Below, in pieces: positions 1 to 8,275 of a DNA stretch of 64,000 nucleotides (positions are counted from its first letter, which is position 1; every line of letters starts with the position of its first letter). The notes under the pieces are model-generated. The model searched no databases. It was given only the letters and a program-made list of their open reading frames with translations, and was not told where the DNA came from. The position numbers and the translations under genes were made by a program. The DNA comes from CAVPFA01 sp963703655. GTDB lineage: Bacteria; Actinomycetota; Acidimicrobiia; Acidimicrobiales; Bog-793. Location: positions 744,001-808,000 of the forward strand of contig CAVPFA010000003.1 in assembly GCA_963703655.1 (NCBI GenBank). Reading direction: 5' to 3'.

Positions 1-636
1 GTCGATCCCGGCGGTAGTGAACATCCTCGTGCATGCCGAGCAGACGCACTGGGCTCCATACCGCTTGGTGGACTGAGAGAGGGGCTCGAGTGATACTGAC
101 GCCAAGTACCCGTTCCACCTCGGATAAAGCGCTGCTTCGAGATCAATGACATCGGGGGCGAACTGCTCGGCCACGTCCGCCGTCAGGGCGGCGGCGTAAT
201 GGCGGACCGCCTCGTTGGAAGGGCAGAGCGCGTGAAGGGTAGGAGTCCCGTCAACGGTTGCGGCCGCGTATTCTTGGTGGCTCTCCACCAACCACTCTTG
301 GTCGAGGACCACGATCCAAGCACGGAAGGCAAGTCCCTCGGCTCCGCATGCCTCTCGCAGAGCAAGTATGTCTCGACCACCAACCGCCCGAGCGCTGACG
401 GACGGTACGAGGGCGCCGTAGCGGGAAGGGCTCGGGTCGAACTGCAACCCGCCCGCGAGGCCGGGCCGCACTGCTCGATAGCGAGGGAAAACCCGCACGC
501 ATCGGTGGTAGGTCAACGCGACGCTGAGTGCGTTGACCCCCAAATCGGCCACGGCTCGAGCCAGCTTCCGCGCTCCGGCGAGGGGAATCTCCTCCGGGTA
601 GAGCCAGACCTGGATATCCCTACCAGTGCCCGTCAT
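1..636 (-). CDS. Partial TIM-barrel-like protein of unknown function
   Basis: The reading frame runs open from an ATG at 636 to the window edge, giving 212 residues without the C-terminus. Alternating hydrophobic strands and helices, with segments such as LGVNALSVALTYHR and FRAWIVVLDQEW near residues 33-115, resemble the glycoside-hydrolase-like TIM barrels of uncharacterised actinobacterial proteins. Near the visible end is a CVCSAC motif (C-x-C-x-x-C), which could bind a metal. No catalytic residue can be assigned. It diverges from the amidohydrolase genes at 871, and a 19-base palindrome lies just upstream of its start, so it is probably co-regulated with the island. The function is not known, and the carbohydrate link is inference. 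Confidence 0.7.
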   Translation of the reverse strand, partial: MTGTGRDIQVWLYPEEIPLAGARKLARAVADLGVNALSVALTYHRCVRVFPRYRAVRPGLAGGLQFDPSPSRYGALVPSVSARAVGGRDILALREACGAEGLAFRAWIVVLDQEWLVESHQEYAAATVDGTPTLHALCPSNEAVRHYAAALTADVAEQFAPDVIDLEAALYPRWNGYLASVSLEPLSQSTKRYGAQCVCSACTRMFTTAGID

Positions 637-661
637 CGTTCCCGTACCCCCGCCGAAATTG

Positions 662-680
662 TTGTTCGATTGACGAACAA
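662..680. promoter_or_regulatory. Perfect inverted repeat, probable operator
   Basis: TTGTTCG-N5-CGAACAA forms 7-base perfect arms 26-44 bases upstream of the minus-strand start at 636. This position suits a repressor site over the promoter of that gene. The 234-base divergent region also holds the palindrome at 839-855. No regulator gene is visible in the window. Confidence 0.55.
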
Positions 681-838
681 AGTTCTCGCATAGGTTAGGA
701 GTTTCCCGACGTCTTGTCATGCCCGACCTTGAGGAGGACTAGGGACCGACTGCCCCTACAGCGGCTGACCACAACGGGAGTGGTCCAGGATTTTTGACGA
801 CGCTCTGGTGGACTAACTACCGTATTTTCCGGTCATAC

Positions 839-855
839 TGTTTGTTCAACAAACA
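839..855. promoter_or_regulatory. Perfect 17-base palindrome, probable GntR-type operator
   Basis: TGTTTGTT-C-AACAAACA has 8-base perfect arms and lies 16-32 bases before the TTG start at 871. Its core TTGT-TCA-ACAA fits the TNGT-N-ACNA pattern known for FadR-type GntR operators. The assignment to that family is inference. The position would block transcription or early elongation of the amidohydrolase operon. Confidence 0.6.
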
Positions 856-870
856 CGAGGTGGTCTACTT

Positions 871-1662
871 TTGCCGGACCTGCAAGAATTGGCGGCCGAA
901 GGCGCCTCGCGAACCGTCCTGGACGCACATACGACCCTCGAGACGGTCGCCGAGCCCGAGACGGCTGCCATGGCGCTACTTGACCAGATGGACGAATGCG
1001 GTATCGAGCAGGCGCTAGTTTCGCCGACCCAGCCCTTCGTCGCCGTGAGCAATCGCGAAGGCAACCGGCTCGTTGCTGAGGCCGCGTCTGCTAGCAACGG
1101 TCGCCTGATCCCCTATGCGGTCGCGTCGCCTTGGTTTGGCCACGAGGCGATCGACATCCTTGCTGAAGCAGCCGATCTCGGAGCGAAGGCGCTGAAACTG
1201 GACCCCGCCCTGCAAGGCTTCGACTTGCTCGACGACCGGGTGGAGCCACTCCTCGAGTTCGCCGCCACTCATCGCTGGCCCGTCTACGTCCGTACTGGGA
1301 CGCCGCCCCACGCCTTGCCGCTCCCGCTCGCCGCGCTGGCGAGCAGGTTCCCACAGCTCGCTTTCATCATGGGCCGAAACGGAGCGACGGACTTCTGGCT
1401 CGACGTCGAACCAGCGCTCGAATACGCAGCGAACCTCCATGCCGACACGGCCTTCACCTTCTGGGACCTTGGGCTGGTGACGCTGGTTGTGAGCGCCAAC
1501 CTCGGACCCGGGCGCGTCTTGTTCTCCTCAGACGCACCCGTCGGCGACCTCAAGCGCGAACTCGAGAATGTGCTCGATATGCCAATCACCGATGCCGATC
1601 GAGATGCCATTCTCGGCGGCAACCTCGCCCGTCTTCTGCGGCATGAAGGAGAGGATCGATGA
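871..1662 (+). CDS. Amidohydrolase-2 family protein lacking metal-ligand histidines
   Basis: A 263-residue Amidohydro_2 (TIM barrel) protein. The TTG start at 871 is preceded by ACGAGG at 855-860. The family barrel layout is clear: LDAHTTL near residue 18, VYVRTGTPPHALP near 138, FIMGRNGATDFW near 166 and LFSSDAPVGDL near 218. The canonical H-x-H is H20-x-T22, the strand that usually reads V-H-x-G has R141, the usual G-H-x-G has R169, and only D221 of the metal-site set remains. The gene overlaps the next amidohydrolase by ATGA. It may be a non-catalytic partner of that enzyme or use a different chemistry, and which is unknown. Confidence 0.8.
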   Translation: MPDLQELAAEGASRTVLDAHTTLETVAEPETAAMALLDQMDECGIEQALVSPTQPFVAVSNREGNRLVAEAASASNGRLIPYAVASPWFGHEAIDILAEAADLGAKALKLDPALQGFDLLDDRVEPLLEFAATHRWPVYVRTGTPPHALPLPLAALASRFPQLAFIMGRNGATDFWLDVEPALEYAANLHADTAFTFWDLGLVTLVVSANLGPGRVLFSSDAPVGDLKRELENVLDMPITDADRDAILGGNLARLLRHEGEDR

Positions 1663-2549
1663 TCGTCGACTGTCACACGCACGTCATGTGGTACCCCGAC
1701 CACATTTCCACGCGATTCGCAGAGGAGGCCCTTGCATCCAAGCTGGTGAAGCTGAAGATGTCCGGAGGCGAGGTGTACGCCGAGAACCTCGACCTCCACT
1801 CATACGACGCCCGACCGGAGGAGCACTGGGCACTCTCGCAGGACGCCGACCGTGTGATCGTGTTCGGTCTCGACGCAAAGGCCGTTGGCGTCAAGGTTCC
1901 GAACGAGGTTGTCGCAGACTACGTACGGCAACACCCGGACAAGCTCGTCGGCTGGGCGTCGGTAGACCCCAACGACGGTGACTGTATCGAGAGGCTCGTC
2001 TACGCCGTCGAAGAGCTGGGGCTTCGAGGTTTGAAGCTCGGCCCGGCGTACCAGCACTTCGATCCGGCTGACCGGCGGCACTGGCCCCTCTACAGGCGTT
2101 GCAACGAACTCAATCTTCCTATCATGTGGCATCAGGGAACTACCTTCCCGAGCCTGGCGCGACTCAAGTGGGCCAATCCCTTGCAGCTAGAGGATGTCGC
2201 CATGGACTTCCCCGACCTACGGATGATTATTGCTCACCTCGGTCATCCCTGGGAGGAGGACACTGTCGCCCTCGTTCGAAAATGCCCAAACATGTACACG
2301 GACATCTCCGCGGTTCACTACCGGCCTTGGCGATACTGGCAGGCGATGGTGACCGCGACGGAGTACGGAGTCGTGAGCAAGATTCTCCTCGGTTCCGACT
2401 TCCCCTCTGGCTCGCTCGCGAACGTCATTGCGGGACTGCGAAACATCAACGCTCCAGTTGAGGGTACAGGCCTGCCGCGGATCTCCCACGAGGTTCAAGA
2501 AGCGATCATCTACGAGAACTGGAAGTCGTTCTTCCCGGAGTGGTCGTGA
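1659..2549 (+). CDS. Amidohydrolase-2 family metal-dependent hydrolase
   Basis: A 296-residue Amidohydro_2 enzyme with an apparently intact metal site: VDCHTHV at residues 3-9, IMWHQGTT near 155, IIAHLGHPWEEDT near 190 and ILLGSDFPSG near 250. Family members act as lactonases, carboxylate hydrolases or metal-dependent decarboxylases, and the substrate cannot be read from sequence. The ATG at 1659 overlaps the stop of the upstream paralogue (ATGA), and the stop overlaps the next gene by GTGA, so translation is probably coupled along the operon. Neighbouring enolase-superfamily and dehydrogenase genes favour a role in sugar-acid or ring-cleavage catabolism. Confidence 0.88.
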   Translation: MIVDCHTHVMWYPDHISTRFAEEALASKLVKLKMSGGEVYAENLDLHSYDARPEEHWALSQDADRVIVFGLDAKAVGVKVPNEVVADYVRQHPDKLVGWASVDPNDGDCIERLVYAVEELGLRGLKLGPAYQHFDPADRRHWPLYRRCNELNLPIMWHQGTTFPSLARLKWANPLQLEDVAMDFPDLRMIIAHLGHPWEEDTVALVRKCPNMYTDISAVHYRPWRYWQAMVTATEYGVVSKILLGSDFPSGSLANVIAGLRNINAPVEGTGLPRISHEVQEAIIYENWKSFFPEWS

Positions 2550-3651
2550 GGATCGAGCGGATCCAAGCCGTGCCGGTCCGCGTGCCGAGAGCTAAGCCCA
2601 TGAGGTCGGCGGCAACCGAGCGTCCGCTGGTCGCCTCCGAGTTCGGTATCGTGCGGGTCGCGGTCGCCGGGGGAATCGAAGGCATCGGCGAAATTTCGAT
2701 GAACCTGGAGCCAAGCGGGGCGGCTCAGTGCGCCGACGTGACACGCGTGCTGGCGCCGGCGCTCGTAGGCAAAGACGCCCGGGATATCCAGGGAGCGCTC
2801 GTTGCGATGGACAGCGTCCTCCAAGGCGGCGAACCGGCCAAGGCCGGCGTAGAGATCGCGCTCTTCGACGCCTTGGGCAAGGCCCTCGGAGTCCCTGTGT
2901 ATCAGCTACTGGGAGGCCGCGCCCGAGAGAGCGTGGCTGTTCGATGGGGGCTTGGCTTCGGCGAGCCGGCGGCTGGCGTGGAGGAGGCGAGCAGCTGGGT
3001 CGAACGAGGGTTCCGCACCCTGAAGGTGAAAATCGGCCGCCCGGGCACGGGGCTCGACGCCTCCATGGTCGCGGCGGTACGTGAAGCCTTCGGGGACTCG
3101 ATCCAGATAGTCGTTGACGCGAACGCCGGCTACGACTCGCCAGGCCTGGCAGTGAAGGAGCTCGCGCGCCTGGAGGAGTTCGATCTTCAGCTCATCGAGC
3201 AGCCGCTCGCGGCGAGCGGCTCGAGGGGATGGCCGAGGTGCGCAGACGTGTGAGCGCGCCGTTGCTCGCGGACGAGTCCATGCGCCGTTTGGGCGATGTC
3301 TTCGCGATAGCTGATGCGGGTGCCGCCGACGCGTTGTCGATCTACGTTTGCGAGACCGGTGGACTTCTCGCCGCGGCGAAGGCCTTTGCGGCAGGAGAGG
3401 CGGCGGGGCTGCCCTGCATGCTCGGGAGCCAGTGCGAGCTCGGTATCGGCACTGCAGCAATGGCGCACCTCGGCGTGGCGATGTCGAACCTCGCCTACGA
3501 GAGCGACATCACCGGCCACCTTCGGTATCCCGAAGACGTGATCGGTGAGCGACTTGACTACCACGACGGTGCCATCCGACCGCCGGACGGACCAGGCCTC
3601 GGCGTCACGCTCGACGAGGACGCGCTAGCGCATTGGAGGATTGACCGATGA
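2546..3651 (+). CDS. Mandelate racemase/muconate lactonizing family enzyme, frameshifted as given
   Basis: An enolase-superfamily enzyme split by one missing base at about 3218-3224. Adding a C there (GGC CTC GAG GGG ATG) joins the halves into 368 residues, the normal family length. The GTG at 2546 is chosen because GGAG lies 5 bases upstream and the start overlaps the previous stop. An N-terminal capping domain is followed by the barrel with LKVKIG (K160, K162), VVDANAGYD, LIEQPL and LLADES, which together hold the base lysines and metal acids. The usual second lysine strand before TGG reads SIYVCETGG, with no lysine where many cycloisomerases carry one. The reaction is probably dehydration, epimerisation or cycloisomerisation of an acid sugar or lactone. 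Confidence 0.8.
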
Positions 3652-4705
3652 GACATTGCACGATTCCCGGTGGTTTGAGATTGCCTCCGCGACGACCTCG
3701 GCAATGACGGTGCCCCGGGTCGAAGACCCGTCGACCCTGTCCAAACCGACCGGCAAGGCCGTCCACCACGTTCCGCTCGGCTTGCTGAGCTACGAAATTG
3801 ATCGGCGCCTCGCGCCAGTAGTGACGATCGCTCCTGGGGACAGTGTCGTCGTCGAGACGGAAGATGCCTTCTCGGGCACGATCCGCGACCGTGGTGACAG
3901 GCGAGATAAGCAGGTCATGCCATACAGCAATCCCGTTACGGGTCCAATCTTTATCGGAGGTGCGCGACCGGGAGACGCGCTCCGGATTCGCATAATTTCG
4001 ATCGATCCGTTACGGGGCCAGTGCGCAACTTACGTCCCGCGGCTTTCCCATATCACTGCCTCGCTCGGCCAGGATGTGCCCGAGGAGGCTCGGATCTGCT
4101 CGATCGAGGAAGGGCACATCGACTGGGGCGGCGGCGTCCGCCTGCCATTTCGCCCGATGATCGGCGTCATCGCGACCGCACCTCGAGACGGGACACCCAC
4201 GACGAGCGTGTCGGGGGACTACGGCGGCAACATGGACCTAGTAGATGTCGCGGAGGGAAGCACCCTGTCTCTTCCCGTTTTCGAGGACGGCGGGCTGCTT
4301 TTTCTTGGCGACTGCCACGCCTTGCAGGGTCAGGGGGAGATCACCGCCGCGGCCCTGGAAATGGCAGCCACCGTAACGCTCACAGTCGACCTCGTTAAGA
4401 ACGCACGGATCCCTGGGCCGCGGATCGAGACCACGGGAGCCCTCGCCGCAGTCGCCATAGATCGCAACCTGGAACAAGCCGCGGCGACGGCCTTCGGGCG
4501 TTTGGCTGTCTGGCTCGAATCGGATTTCGGTTGGAACCGCTGGGACGCATACTCGCTCCTAGCACAAATAGGGGACATAAGTCTCGGGTACCTATTCGGA
4601 GGCATTGTCGCGGCGAAGGTGCCCCGTTCTTACGTCGAGCGGGATCGGGCAGTCGACGATTCGAGCAGCGGCGCCATCGGCTCCCCTAGTGGTCACGGTG
4701 ATTGA
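3641..4705 (+). CDS. Acetamidase/formamidase family protein
   Basis: A member of the FmdA/AmdA family, whose characterised members hydrolyse short-chain amides to carboxylate and ammonia. Visible are AVHHVPLGLLSYEID near residue 40, a predicted beta-rich body, RPMIGVIATAP and the SGDYGGNMDL motif in the middle. The start is uncertain. The TTG at 3641 gives 354 residues but abuts GGAGGA at 3635-3640. An ATG at 3648 has ideal spacing but opens a 19-codon frame that stops at 3707, overlapping an in-frame ATG at 3704 by ATGA. The mature enzyme could therefore begin at 3704 (333 residues) after a coupled leader peptide. It overlaps the upstream and downstream genes. Confidence 0.85.
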   Translation: MTDETLHDSRWFEIASATTSAMTVPRVEDPSTLSKPTGKAVHHVPLGLLSYEIDRRLAPVVTIAPGDSVVVETEDAFSGTIRDRGDRRDKQVMPYSNPVTGPIFIGGARPGDALRIRIISIDPLRGQCATYVPRLSHITASLGQDVPEEARICSIEEGHIDWGGGVRLPFRPMIGVIATAPRDGTPTTSVSGDYGGNMDLVDVAEGSTLSLPVFEDGGLLFLGDCHALQGQGEITAAALEMAATVTLTVDLVKNARIPGPRIETTGALAAVAIDRNLEQAAATAFGRLAVWLESDFGWNRWDAYSLLAQIGDISLGYLFGGIVAAKVPRSYVERDRAVDDSSSGAIGSPSGHGD

Positions 4706-5462
4706 CTTCCACGCCCACCAGCCAACAGAGACGAATACCTGGGGTCTGGGTGCCGCCTATACGGCGGTTGACTACCTCAGGTCCATGGACACCCTCGGGA
4801 TCTCGCACACCGCGCTGTTCACGCTTGATGGCCTCATGGACTTTCGACCGGACCGCAACGACGCCCTGGCGTCTTACGTCGCCGGGACTGGAGGTCGCCT
4901 CATCCCGTTCGCAACCGTGGGCCCGAGACGCGACGATGCGCCGCTCGAACTCGAGAGGTGCTTTCAAGAGCTAGGAATGAAAGGGCTGAAACTGCACCCT
5001 TGGCTCCAGGGGTTCTGTCCACACGAAGCGTTCCTTGACCCGTTGTGCGAGGTCGCTGCGCGGTATACGAGACCTGTCGTGTTCCACGATGGGACTCCCC
5101 CGTACAGCACCCCTTTGCAAATCGCCGTGCTCGCTCGGCGGCATCCGAACCTGGTCGTGGTCCTTGGTCACGGGGGGTTGCGTGACCTCTGGCGGGAGGC
5201 AATCGAAGCGGTAGCGGAGACCGGCAATTTACACATCTGCATGTGCGGAGCCTCGGTACACGCGATGCGGGAGATCGTCAGGCGATGCCCCCTCGAACGG
5301 ATCCTCTTCGGTACGGACGCCGGAATCGCGAGCTCCGCTGTGCAGCCGTATGTCCGTGCTCGGGTCCTCATGCTCCAGTCCGTCGGACTTTCGCCTGAGC
5401 AGATGTCCGCCATCTGCGAAATCAATCCCCGACGGCTTCTAGGACTCACGATGTCGGCATAG
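4698..5462 (+). CDS. Amidohydrolase-2 family metal-dependent hydrolase
   Basis: The third Amidohydro_2 protein of the island, about 254 residues. Metal-site motifs are intact: IDFHAH at the N-terminus, VVFHDGTPPYSTP, VVLGHGGLRDLW and ILFGTDAG. It is therefore an active-looking relative of the degenerate protein at 871, which shares the same GTPP-x-x-LP and FW/LW landmarks. GTG 4698 gives the typical MIDFHAH start and overlaps the amidase stop; GTG 4689 is an alternative. No strong ribosome binding site is visible, so translation is probably coupled to the upstream gene. It is the last gene of the plus-strand operon and faces the oxidoreductase at 5500. Confidence 0.87.
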   Translation: MIDFHAHQPTETNTWGLGAAYTAVDYLRSMDTLGISHTALFTLDGLMDFRPDRNDALASYVAGTGGRLIPFATVGPRRDDAPLELERCFQELGMKGLKLHPWLQGFCPHEAFLDPLCEVAARYTRPVVFHDGTPPYSTPLQIAVLARRHPNLVVVLGHGGLRDLWREAIEAVAETGNLHICMCGASVHAMREIVRRCPLERILFGTDAGIASSAVQPYVRARVLMLQSVGLSPEQMSAICEINPRRLLGLTMSA

Positions 5463-5499
5463 ACGACAAGCATCTCCGGCATTCGGTCAAGGCGCCCGC

Positions 5500-6504
5500 T
5501 TACAGGAGGCGTCTCTCGACGGAGGTCAGCGCTGTCTCGAGAAGGTCGGTGAAGCTAAGGCTTGCCACCGCCTCCCGGATTCCTGGTACCGGTGCTGACC
5601 CCGCTTCAAACGAAGTGACAAACCGGTCGAGCTGTATCCCGAAGCACCTCACCCTTCGGTCCTGCTTGCCGGAGAGTATTTCCACATGAGTTCCGGCGTT
5701 GAAACGGAGCTGGAAACTGTCCGGGTCGAGCTCGGCATGACCGGAAGGGCCGGTGAGGGTGATGTAGCTCTTTGGGAAGCGCCCAAGAGGATAAAGCCAG
5801 GCAACCTCAATCATCGCGATGGTGCCGTCCCCATAAGTGATCGAGAATCCGTTCAGGTTCGGCGTCGTGAAGGCTGCGTCCGTGCGTAGACCCCAAGCGC
5901 CGACGTCCACAGGTGCAGCGTCGAGAAACAGGTTCAGCCAGTCGCAGATGTGTGCACCCTCGTGAACGATGGGGGCACCATGGCGCATCGTTTCCACGAT
6001 CCGACGGAAGTGCTCCGGATTGCGCTCCGGGTCTGCGGGTTCATCGAAGAAGCCGATCCGAATCAGAAGGGGAGAACCGAACGCTCCCGACGTCACGAGC
6101 TCACGGAGGCGTTCGATCGCCGGGTCGTGTCGGTAAGTGAACCCAATCTGTAATCGGTCGAGAACAGATGACTCGAGCGCGCACAGCTGCGATGCTTCAG
6201 CCAGAGCGGGAGCAATCGGCTTCTCGGCGAGCACGTAAAGGCCCGACGCGAGAGCGGATCGAGCCAGGACATGCGTAACCCATGGCGGCGTCGCAAGGAC
6301 TATCCCGTCGACGGCCACCTCCGCCAGGAGGCCACCTGAGTCCGGGAGCAGAACGGTGGAAGCGGGGACTGCACGACCGACGGCTGCGAGCCGGTCTGGA
6401 TCAGGTTCCACGACGGCGACCAGCTCCACGCGAGGATGGGCAAGCAATGCGGGCAAATGACCGGTCACTCCGATGTCGCCTGCTCCGACCAGCCCGATCC
6501 GCAC
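5500..6504 (-). CDS. Gfo/Idh/MocA family NAD(P)-dependent oxidoreductase
   Basis: A 334-residue oxidoreductase. Its N-terminal Rossmann fold carries GLVGAGDIG at residues 4-12 (G-x-G-x-x-G), followed by LATPPW and the family EKP motif (LAEKPIAPAL) that holds the catalytic lysine. HEGAHICDW near residue 190 matches the conserved G-x-H-x-x-D region. Family members oxidise sugars, inositols or related polyols, which suits a sugar-like pathway in the island. The start is a GTG at 6504. It is transcribed toward the amidohydrolase operon and divergently from the gene at 6803; a palindrome at 6591-6605 lies between them. Confidence 0.88.
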   Translation of the reverse strand: MRIGLVGAGDIGVTGHLPALLAHPRVELVAVVEPDPDRLAAVGRAVPASTVLLPDSGGLLAEVAVDGIVLATPPWVTHVLARSALASGLYVLAEKPIAPALAEASQLCALESSVLDRLQIGFTYRHDPAIERLRELVTSGAFGSPLLIRIGFFDEPADPERNPEHFRRIVETMRHGAPIVHEGAHICDWLNLFLDAAPVDVGAWGLRTDAAFTTPNLNGFSITYGDGTIAMIEVAWLYPLGRFPKSYITLTGPSGHAELDPDSFQLRFNAGTHVEILSGKQDRRVRCFGIQLDRFVTSFEAGSAPVPGIREAVASLSFTDLLETALTSVERRLL

Positions 6505-6590
6505 GCGGAGTCAGCCTGCTTCGTGGGCTGGCTGGCCTGACTGGCAGCTTCGGAGGCTTGACTCACTCACGGTCACGCGATGATACTCAG

Positions 6591-6605
6591 CAAACGAATC
6601 GTTTG
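6591..6605. promoter_or_regulatory. Perfect 15-base palindrome in divergent promoter region
   Basis: CAAACGA-A-TCGTTTG has perfect 7-base arms and lies 87 bases before the oxidoreductase start and about 200 bases before the amidohydrolase start. A second CGAAC element follows at 6610-6615. The rest of 6505-6802 shows no gene. It shares CGAAC/GTTTG elements with the palindromes at 662 and 839, suggesting one regulator or related regulators. Confidence 0.5.
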
Positions 6606-6802
6606 TCATTCGAACAGACTCTGAACGAGAATCAGGACAGTGCCGCGTTGTGTCTCGTCTGGAGGTTTGAGCGAGAACTGTACAGCAGACTATTCGGTCG
6701 TTAAGCAAACATGCACGCTCGCGCCTGAGGAAAGCCTCGGCCTGCGCGTGGGACAGAGTCAGCATGTCCGCGCAACTTCCAAAGCGCTGGTAGGGAGGGG
6801 CA

Positions 6803-8275
6803 ATGTCCGAACCGACACCGGTCGACCTGCTGGTCGAGCACGGATACCTGATCACGATGGATCCTCGGCGCACTATTGAGCCCGACGGCGCCGTTGCCGT
6901 CGCCGGCTCCCGTATTGCCGCGGTCGGACCGACGGCGCAGGTGAAGGCGGCGGTGCGACCAGCCAGGGTCATCGACGCCCGCGGAGCACCGGTGCACCCA
7001 GGGTTCGTCGAGTGTCACACGCATTCAACGTTCCACCTCGTCCGGGGAGCATTCGGCGATGTCTGCTCGTATGAGGAGTTTGCCGCCGCTCAGCTTCCCT
7101 ATATCAACGTGGTCGAGGACGAGGATGAACTGGCTTCTGCGTTACTGGCCTCCCTCGAAATGATCCACAACGGCACCACCTGTTTCATGGACGCAGGAAC
7201 CGCCTTTGAACCGGACGCAGTGGCCGAGGCCGCCAACCGGACAGGGATCCGAGCCCTCGTGGGCGACACCTTCATCGCGGACCTTGGTCCCGACGGCGTC
7301 CCCGAGTCGGGCGCATCCGCAAATATGAGACGCGCACCAGCTGCTCCCGGTCGGGCTTTCGCCCTCCTCGGGAGCCAACTGAGGCGCAACGCCGACCCGG
7401 ACGCGCTCGTCCGCGGGCATGTGGCGCTGATAGGTATGGGCACCGCCAGCGATGAGCTGGAGAAGGCGGGACGCGAACTCGCGGACGCGCACGGCGTGGT
7501 GCTGCAACAGCACCAGTCCTACCGACCCGTCGACACTCATTTCGACGATGTGCGCTTTGGCCAGCACGCGTTGGTGCACCTCGCCAATCTCGGAGTCTTG
7601 AACCGGAGATGCACGCTCACAACCCTCAATGTCGTCAGGGACGACGAGGTCGGACCCCTCCTCGACAGTGGTACGTCGGTTACCTGGTCGCCTGCCGCCT
7701 CCATGCTCTGGGGTGTCGGGGGGAATTTCCACGGCCGGCACGCGGAGCTCCATGGACTTGGCGTAAACGTGGCGTTCGGATCCGACTCGTCGAACTGGGC
7801 CAACGCTCTCGACATCGGCCTGCAGGGTTATCTGGCTCTCCTATCGGCAAGAGAGGCTTCCGGCCGCCGCGACATACTCTCCGCGGACGACGTCCTTGCA
7901 ATGTCCACGATCAACGGCGCACGAGCCGTCGGGCTCGAGAATGAGATCGGGTCGCTGGAGATCGGCAAGAGAGCAGACATCGTGATCAGGGCGGACGACG
8001 TGCCCGAGGCGTTTCCCCGCTCCCACCCGATCGGGCAGATCGTGTACAGCGCTCTCGCGAAGAGCGTGAGAACTGTGCTCGTCAACGGCCGCGCCGTACT
8101 CGAGGACCGTCGGGCGATGTTCGTCGACCCGGAGGAGGTCTATGCACTGGCCGAGAGACGCACCCGCAGCGCCTTCGATCGCATGGGGTACACGGTACGG
8201 CACAACCCGCTACCGATCGCGTGGGAGAAGGCGGGTGCGTCGGACCGCTCATCGCAATCGGGTGAACACGGGTGA
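6803..8275 (+). CDS. AtzA/TrzN-like amidohydrolase (cytosine deaminase superfamily)
   Basis: A 490-residue subtype III amidohydrolase with the flanking beta-sandwich (DLLVEHGYLITMD at the N-terminus, GKRADIVI at the C-terminus) around the TIM barrel. FVECHTHSTFH gives H72 and H74, GVVLQQHQSY offers a later histidine and VAFGSDSSNW carries the catalytic aspartate. The strand where relatives usually carry a metal or substrate histidine reads CTLTTLNVVRDDE (residues 270-282), with threonines instead. Such enzymes deaminate or dechlorinate heterocycles or open cyclic amides. The ATG at 6803 has AGGGAGGGG 3 bases upstream, and the stop overlaps the SDR gene by GTGA. Confidence 0.85.
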   Translation: MSEPTPVDLLVEHGYLITMDPRRTIEPDGAVAVAGSRIAAVGPTAQVKAAVRPARVIDARGAPVHPGFVECHTHSTFHLVRGAFGDVCSYEEFAAAQLPYINVVEDEDELASALLASLEMIHNGTTCFMDAGTAFEPDAVAEAANRTGIRALVGDTFIADLGPDGVPESGASANMRRAPAAPGRAFALLGSQLRRNADPDALVRGHVALIGMGTASDELEKAGRELADAHGVVLQQHQSYRPVDTHFDDVRFGQHALVHLANLGVLNRRCTLTTLNVVRDDEVGPLLDSGTSVTWSPAASMLWGVGGNFHGRHAELHGLGVNVAFGSDSSNWANALDIGLQGYLALLSAREASGRRDILSADDVLAMSTINGARAVGLENEIGSLEIGKRADIVIRADDVPEAFPRSHPIGQIVYSALAKSVRTVLVNGRAVLEDRRAMFVDPEEVYALAERRTRSAFDRMGYTVRHNPLPIAWEKAGASDRSSQSGEHG

